This document shows, piece after piece, positions 6,942-9,831 of a stretch of 9,831 nucleotides of DNA. The stretch covers positions 1-9,831 of the forward strand of contig JAISNB010000119.1 of the NCBI GenBank assembly GCA_031276435.1, in the 5' to 3' direction. This stretch comes from Burkholderiaceae bacterium. Lineage in GTDB: Bacteria; Pseudomonadota; Gammaproteobacteria; Burkholderiales; Burkholderiaceae_C. The notes beneath the pieces are model-generated. The model saw only the letters and a list, made by a program, of their open reading frames with translations. It had not been told where the DNA came from and ran no database searches. The position numbers and the translations under genes were made by a program. How positions within the stretch are numbered: position 1 is the stretch's first letter; the number at the start of each line of letters is the position of its first letter.

Positions 6942-8252
6942 ATGAAAAAACCTTCGCAATTCGACGCCATCGTCGTCGGCGCTGGCCCCGCGGGCAATGC
7001 CTGCGCCTACACCCTGGCCAAAGCTGGCCTCAAGGTGCTGCAAATCGAGCGCGGCGAATACCCGGGCAGCAAAAACGTGCAGGGCGCGATTCTCTACGCC
7101 AAGGCGCTGGAAGAAATCATCCCCGACTTCCGCGAAGACGCGCCGCTGGAGCGCCACATCATTGAACAGCGGATGTGGCTGCTCGACGAAACCTCTTTTG
7201 TCGGCACGCACATCCGCAGCGAAGACTACAACCAGCCGCCCTACAACCGCTACACCATCATCCGCGCGCAGTTCGACAAATGGTTCAGCGGCAAGGTGCG
7301 CGAAGCCGGGGCGCTGCTGATCTGCGAGACAACCGTCAACCACCTCATCATGGACGGTGACCAGGTAGTGGGCGTGCAGTGCGACCGCGAGCACGGCGAC
7401 GTGCATGCCGACGTGGTCGTGCTGGCCGACGGCGTGAACTCCACCCTGGCGCGCAAAGCCGGCTTCCATGGCGAAATCCAGGGCAACGACGTGGCGCTGG
7501 CCGTCAAGGAAATCCTCTTCATGCCAGAAGAAACCATACGCCAGCGTTTCAACGTGGGCGAAGAATCTGGCGTGGTCATCGAGATGATTGGCCGCATCAC
7601 CGACGGCATGATGGGCACGGGCTTTCTGTACACGAACAAGGAATCGCTGACCATCGGCGTGGGCTGCATGCTGGGCGACTTCAAAACCAACCCCAACCGC
7701 ACCAGCCCCTACGTGCTGCTCGAACAGATGAAGCGCCATCCCGCCATCGCCCCGCTGATCGAAGGCGGCGAGATGAAAGAATACTGCGCGCACCTGATCC
7801 CAGAGGGCGGCTTTCACGCCATCCCGCAACTCTACGGCAACGGCTGGATGATCGTGGGCGACTCGGGCGGCTTCGTCAACGCCGCGCACCGCGAAGGCTC
7901 CAACCTGGCCATGACCACGGGCCGCCTGGCCGCCGAGGCCATCATCCAGGCCAAAGCCGCTGGCCGTGGCTTTCGCGCCGACGCGCTCAAAACCTACAAA
8001 ACCGCGCTCAACCAGAGCTTCGTCATGAAAGACATGCACAAGTACCGCGACATGCCTTCTGTACTGCACAAAAGCCCGCAGTTCTTCACAACCTATCCCG
8101 ATCTCGTCGCCAGCGCCGCCCGCACCATGATCACCGTGGACGGCGTAGACAAAAAAACCAAGGAGCGCGAAATCCTCGCGAGCTTTCGCCAAAGCCGCAA
8201 ACTGTCCGGCCTGGTGGGCGACGCCTACAAACTCTGGAGAGCCATCCGATGA
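6942..8252 (+). CDS. fixC: FixC: flavoprotein of the ETF-quinone oxidoreductase family
   Basis: FixC is the FAD-containing dehydrogenase of FixABCX, related to ETF:ubiquinone oxidoreductase. It passes the high-potential electron to quinone at the membrane. The 436-aa product has the dinucleotide motif IVVGAGPAGNACAYTLAKAG with GxGxxG at residues 13-18, followed by QIERGEYPGSKNVQGA. A second flavin-contact motif, IVGDSGGFVNAAHREGSNLA, lies near residue 306. The C-terminal third (HKSPQFFTTYPDL) matches the FixC type. There is no separate transmembrane helix. The ATG at 6942 follows AAGGG (6927-6931). The 49-base gap from fixB is A/C-rich and has no promoter-like site. The stop overlaps the fixX start by 4 nt. 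Confidence 0.95.
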   Translation: MKKPSQFDAIVVGAGPAGNACAYTLAKAGLKVLQIERGEYPGSKNVQGAILYAKALEEIIPDFREDAPLERHIIEQRMWLLDETSFVGTHIRSEDYNQPPYNRYTIIRAQFDKWFSGKVREAGALLICETTVNHLIMDGDQVVGVQCDREHGDVHADVVVLADGVNSTLARKAGFHGEIQGNDVALAVKEILFMPEETIRQRFNVGEESGVVIEMIGRITDGMMGTGFLYTNKESLTIGVGCMLGDFKTNPNRTSPYVLLEQMKRHPAIAPLIEGGEMKEYCAHLIPEGGFHAIPQLYGNGWMIVGDSGGFVNAAHREGSNLAMTTGRLAAEAIIQAKAAGRGFRADALKTYKTALNQSFVMKDMHKYRDMPSVLHKSPQFFTTYPDLVASAARTMITVDGVDKKTKEREILASFRQSRKLSGLVGDAYKLWRAIR

Positions 8253-8563
8253 ACGCCGCAGCCACTGCCACCACCACCGTCAACGTCGAGGAAAAACTGT
8301 TCCAGAACCGCTACCGCGTCGACGCCGGGCGACCGCACATCCGCATCAAAAACCCCGATGTCTGCACCAACCGGTGCAGCATCAAAAGCTGCACCTTCGT
8401 CTGCCCGGCCTCTTGCTACAAGGCCGAAGGCAATGGCAGCGTCACACTCATCACCGACGGCTGCCTTGAATGCGGCAGTTGCCGCATCCTGTGCAACGAC
8501 CACGGCAACATCGAATGGGAATACCCGCGCGGCGGATATGGCATCTTGTTCAAGTTCGGCTGA
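8249..8563 (+). CDS. fixX: FixX: ferredoxin-like protein, two [4Fe-4S] motifs
   Basis: FixX is the iron-sulfur subunit of FixABCX and works with FixC in passing electrons to quinone. The 104-aa product has the family frame: EEKLFQNRYRVDAGRPHI near the N-terminus and WEYPRGGYGILFKFG at the end. It has nine cysteines, at residues 39, 43, 48, 52, 56, 72, 75, 78 and 82. C72-x2-C75-x2-C78-x3-C82 is a classic [4Fe-4S] motif. C39-x3-C43-x4-C48-x3-C52-Pro resembles a second, slightly stretched one, so two clusters are likely. The start ATGA overlaps the fixC stop and follows GGAGA (8236-8240), so translation is probably coupled to fixC. Confidence 0.95.
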   Translation: MNAAATATTTVNVEEKLFQNRYRVDAGRPHIRIKNPDVCTNRCSIKSCTFVCPASCYKAEGNGSVTLITDGCLECGSCRILCNDHGNIEWEYPRGGYGILFKFG

Positions 8564-8761
8564 CACTGCCGCTGCCGTACCCGCGCGTGCGCCTGCCAGC
8601 ACAAGGCGCAACCGCCTGGATAGCCAAGCGCGCGGCGCCCCCGCCATTGCCATTGCAGGCAGAGCGCAATCACACACCCAAAAAAACAGGCAACGGGTTC
8701 TTGACGGACCATCCTCTCCCCGCTGCGCCTCCCCCGATCTTTTGCAACAGGAAACATTGTC
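8564..8761 (+). other. fixX-ferredoxin intergenic spacer
   Basis: The 198-base spacer is C-rich and has no supported gene. I found no TGT-N10-ACA site, no sigma-54 box and no convincing terminator. Only the ribosome binding site AGGAA at 8749-8753, 8 bases before the ferredoxin ATG, stands out. The downstream pair is most simply served by read-through from the fix genes, although an unrecognised promoter is possible. Confidence 0.5.
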
Positions 8762-9085
8762 ATGAGCAAACCCAAACACCACATCTTCGTTTGCACGCAA
8801 AACCGCCCGCCACAACATCCGCGCGGCAGTTGCGCGGCCAAAGACTCGATGGCGGTACTGCAAGCCTTCTGGGCCGAACTGCAAAAGCGACAAGCCTACG
8901 AACAAGTGGGCGTCACCTACTCGGGCTGCCTTGGCCCCTGCGAGCACGGCCCCAACGTACTCATCTACCCTGAAGGCGTCCTCTACAACGGGGTCGCGCC
9001 CGCCGACGTCGAGGAAATCTTCACCAGCCACATAGAAAACGGCCAGCCGGTCAAGCGCCTGCTGGCCGCAGAAAGCGTCTGGTGA
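8762..9085 (+). CDS. [2Fe-2S] ferredoxin, thioredoxin-like fold (Shethna protein I type)
   Basis: The 107-aa product has the signature of thioredoxin-fold [2Fe-2S] ferredoxins: C11 and C24 in FVCTQNRPPQHPRGSC, then C56 and C60 in SGCLGPCEHGPNVLIYP. It is the type represented by Azotobacter Shethna protein I and the Clostridium pasteurianum [2Fe-2S] ferredoxin. The clostridial protein is reported to interact with nitrogenase MoFe protein. These are small soluble cytoplasmic proteins. The place after fixX suggests an electron-carrier or redox role in nitrogen fixation, but whether it takes electrons from FixABCX cannot be read from the sequence. The stop overlaps the next gene by 4 nt. AGGAA at 8749-8753 supports the start. 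Confidence 0.9.
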   Translation: MSKPKHHIFVCTQNRPPQHPRGSCAAKDSMAVLQAFWAELQKRQAYEQVGVTYSGCLGPCEHGPNVLIYPEGVLYNGVAPADVEEIFTSHIENGQPVKRLLAAESVW

Positions 9086-9564
9086 ACCTCCTCACCGGCG
9101 TCGCCTCAACCCAACTCTTTGGCGGCGAAGTCTCCCCCGCGGTACTGCACCTGGTCGAAAAAGCGCGCCACACGCCGCGTGAACAGGTTGCCGCCATGCT
9201 CTGGGCCGCTGCGCTCGGCTCGCCGCAAAGCCTGCCCCTGTACTACCTGCTCTACAAACTGCACGCCGGACTCGGCGAACTCGAAGACGCGCTGCAAGCC
9301 GCGCGCAAGGGACTTGAAGCGGCTGCCCAGGCCGCCGCGCTCGCGCCCGACTGGCGCGCAGTACAACGCGGCGACGCCGACTTCGACCAACCCGGCCCCG
9401 CCCGCTTCTGGCTCTTCACCCTGAAGGCGCTGGCCTTCATCGAACTGCGCCGCGGCCAGCGCCAGGCCGCGCAAGCCCTGGTGGCGCAATTGCGCCAGCT
9501 CGACCCAGCCGACACCCTTGGCGCCAGCGTGATAGAGGCCCTGCTGCGCGAATCGCAAGCCTGA
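9082..9564 (+). CDS. Small TPR-like helical protein linked to the ferredoxin
   Basis: I do not recognise a named family for this 160-aa product. It is rich in Ala, Leu, Gln and Arg and appears wholly helical. Two stretches look like tetratricopeptide repeats: around residues 50-85 (LYYLLYKLHAGLGELEDAL) and 108-146 (FWLFTLKALAFIELRRGQRQ, then AAQALVAQLRQLDPAD). No cysteines, signal peptide or membrane segment are present, so it is probably a soluble protein-binding scaffold. The start is GTG at 9082, overlapping the ferredoxin stop (GTGA), which implies translational coupling. The ribosome binding site is weak (AGAAAG at 9070-9075). A chaperone or docking role for the ferredoxin or for nitrogenase maturation is inference from position only. 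Confidence 0.75.
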   Translation: MNLLTGVASTQLFGGEVSPAVLHLVEKARHTPREQVAAMLWAAALGSPQSLPLYYLLYKLHAGLGELEDALQAARKGLEAAAQAAALAPDWRAVQRGDADFDQPGPARFWLFTLKALAFIELRRGQRQAAQALVAQLRQLDPADTLGASVIEALLRESQA

Positions 9565-9605
9565 GCGCGAAGGCGGCGATGCCGTGCCCTCTCTGCCGAA
9601 AGCCA

Positions 9606-9665
9606 GCTAGCATGGATGGCCACACAAAATCCGGGGATTTGTGCCCACTCACTTGTCGTGCTAGC
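9606..9665 (+). repeat. Nested inverted repeat, possible operon-end structure
   Basis: The outer arms GCTAGCA (9606-9612) and TGCTAGC (9659-9665) are perfect complements. Inside them CACAAA (9623-9628) and TTTGTG (9638-9643) also pair. A run of five T follows at about 9679-9683, 13 bases after the outer arm. It may act as a terminator for the nif/fix transcript or as a protein-binding site; the AT-rich stems and distant T-run make a classic intrinsic terminator doubtful. Confidence 0.4.
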
Positions 9666-9785
9666 GGATTGCCGTGAATTTTTAAGCAGCGCGTCCCTTC
9701 AAACCGGGCCTACTGACTTGATTGCGGCCCCAGATGTTTCATGTCGCGCAAATCTCTGTTTTATTTTTTCCCGAAGTGCCATGAC

Positions 9786-9801
9786 TGGCATTTCAATGGC
9801 T
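9786..9801 (+). promoter_or_regulatory. Sigma-54-like promoter facing out of the window
   Basis: TGGCATTTCAATGGCT keeps the GG-N10-GC spacing and most of TGGCAC-N5-TTGCW, with mismatches in the last base of the -24 box and at one position of the -12 box. An AT-rich patch lies about 20-35 bases upstream and could bind IHF. No TGT-N10-ACA site was found between 9565 and 9786, which weakens the case for NifA control. Confidence 0.35.
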
Positions 9802-9831
9802 CTCCACAATGCCGCTGCCGCCAAAAATGAC

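Larger units (their letters stand above)
9565..9831. other. Non-coding end region after the operon
   Basis: No gene is supported in these 267 bases. The region is less GC-rich than the rest. It contains a nested inverted repeat (9606-9665), an AT-rich patch around 9750-9771 (CTGTTTTATTTTTTCC) and a sigma-54-like sequence at 9786-9801. This looks like the end of one transcription unit and the control region of another outside the window. Confidence 0.6.

Noticed and set aside
5537..8192. Two long minus-strand frames opposite fixA, fixB and fixC (5537-6997 and 6759-8192)
   Set aside because: Both lie antisense to well-recognised fix genes. Their products show no family motifs and have the Ala/Gly/His/Val bias of antisense translation.

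Overview
The window is GC-rich proteobacterial DNA with dense, closely packed genes. It most likely comes from a diazotrophic betaproteobacterium, perhaps Burkholderiales. This rests on the overall character of the Tex protein and on the nif/fix gene content; the exact taxon cannot be read from the sequence alone. It falls into three parts: a housekeeping gene on the minus strand, a gene-poor stretch with repeats and control elements, and a nitrogen-fixation operon on the plus strand.

Region 1 (1-2472, minus strand) is tex, for an S1-domain RNA-binding transcription accessory protein. Its C-terminal end runs off the left edge. Region 2 (2473-3258) has no gene I can support. It holds a cluster of a widespread interspersed repeat (CGTCATTGCGAGGAGCG family): one inverted copy, then a degenerate tandem series with about 21-bp period that ends in a full copy. 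A strong GC hairpin follows, then a textbook NifA/sigma-54 control region: a TGT-N10-ACA activator site at 3093-3108 and a -24/-12 promoter at 3214-3229.

Region 3 (3259-9564, plus strand) reads nifV - nifW - fixA - fixB - fixC - fixX - [2Fe-2S] thioredoxin-fold ferredoxin - small TPR-like protein. NifV makes homocitrate, the organic ligand of the nitrogenase FeMo cofactor. NifW protects or helps mature the MoFe protein. FixABCX is the electron-bifurcating flavoprotein complex that uses NADH to reduce both quinone and a low-potential ferredoxin or flavodoxin for nitrogenase. The last two genes may belong to the same electron path. Several junctions overlap by 4 nt (fixA/fixB, fixC/fixX, ferredoxin/TPR). 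I found no convincing second NifA/sigma-54 promoter before nifW, fixA or the ferredoxin gene, so one NifA-driven operon from the nifV promoter is the simplest reading.

Region 4 (9565-9831) is non-coding as far as I can see. It has a nested inverted repeat, an AT-rich patch and a weaker sigma-54-like promoter facing out of the window, possibly for a further nif-related gene. I see no wholly new system. The least described elements are the TPR-like protein coupled to the ferredoxin, the 21-bp array, and inverted repeats overlapping both sigma-54-like -24 boxes.
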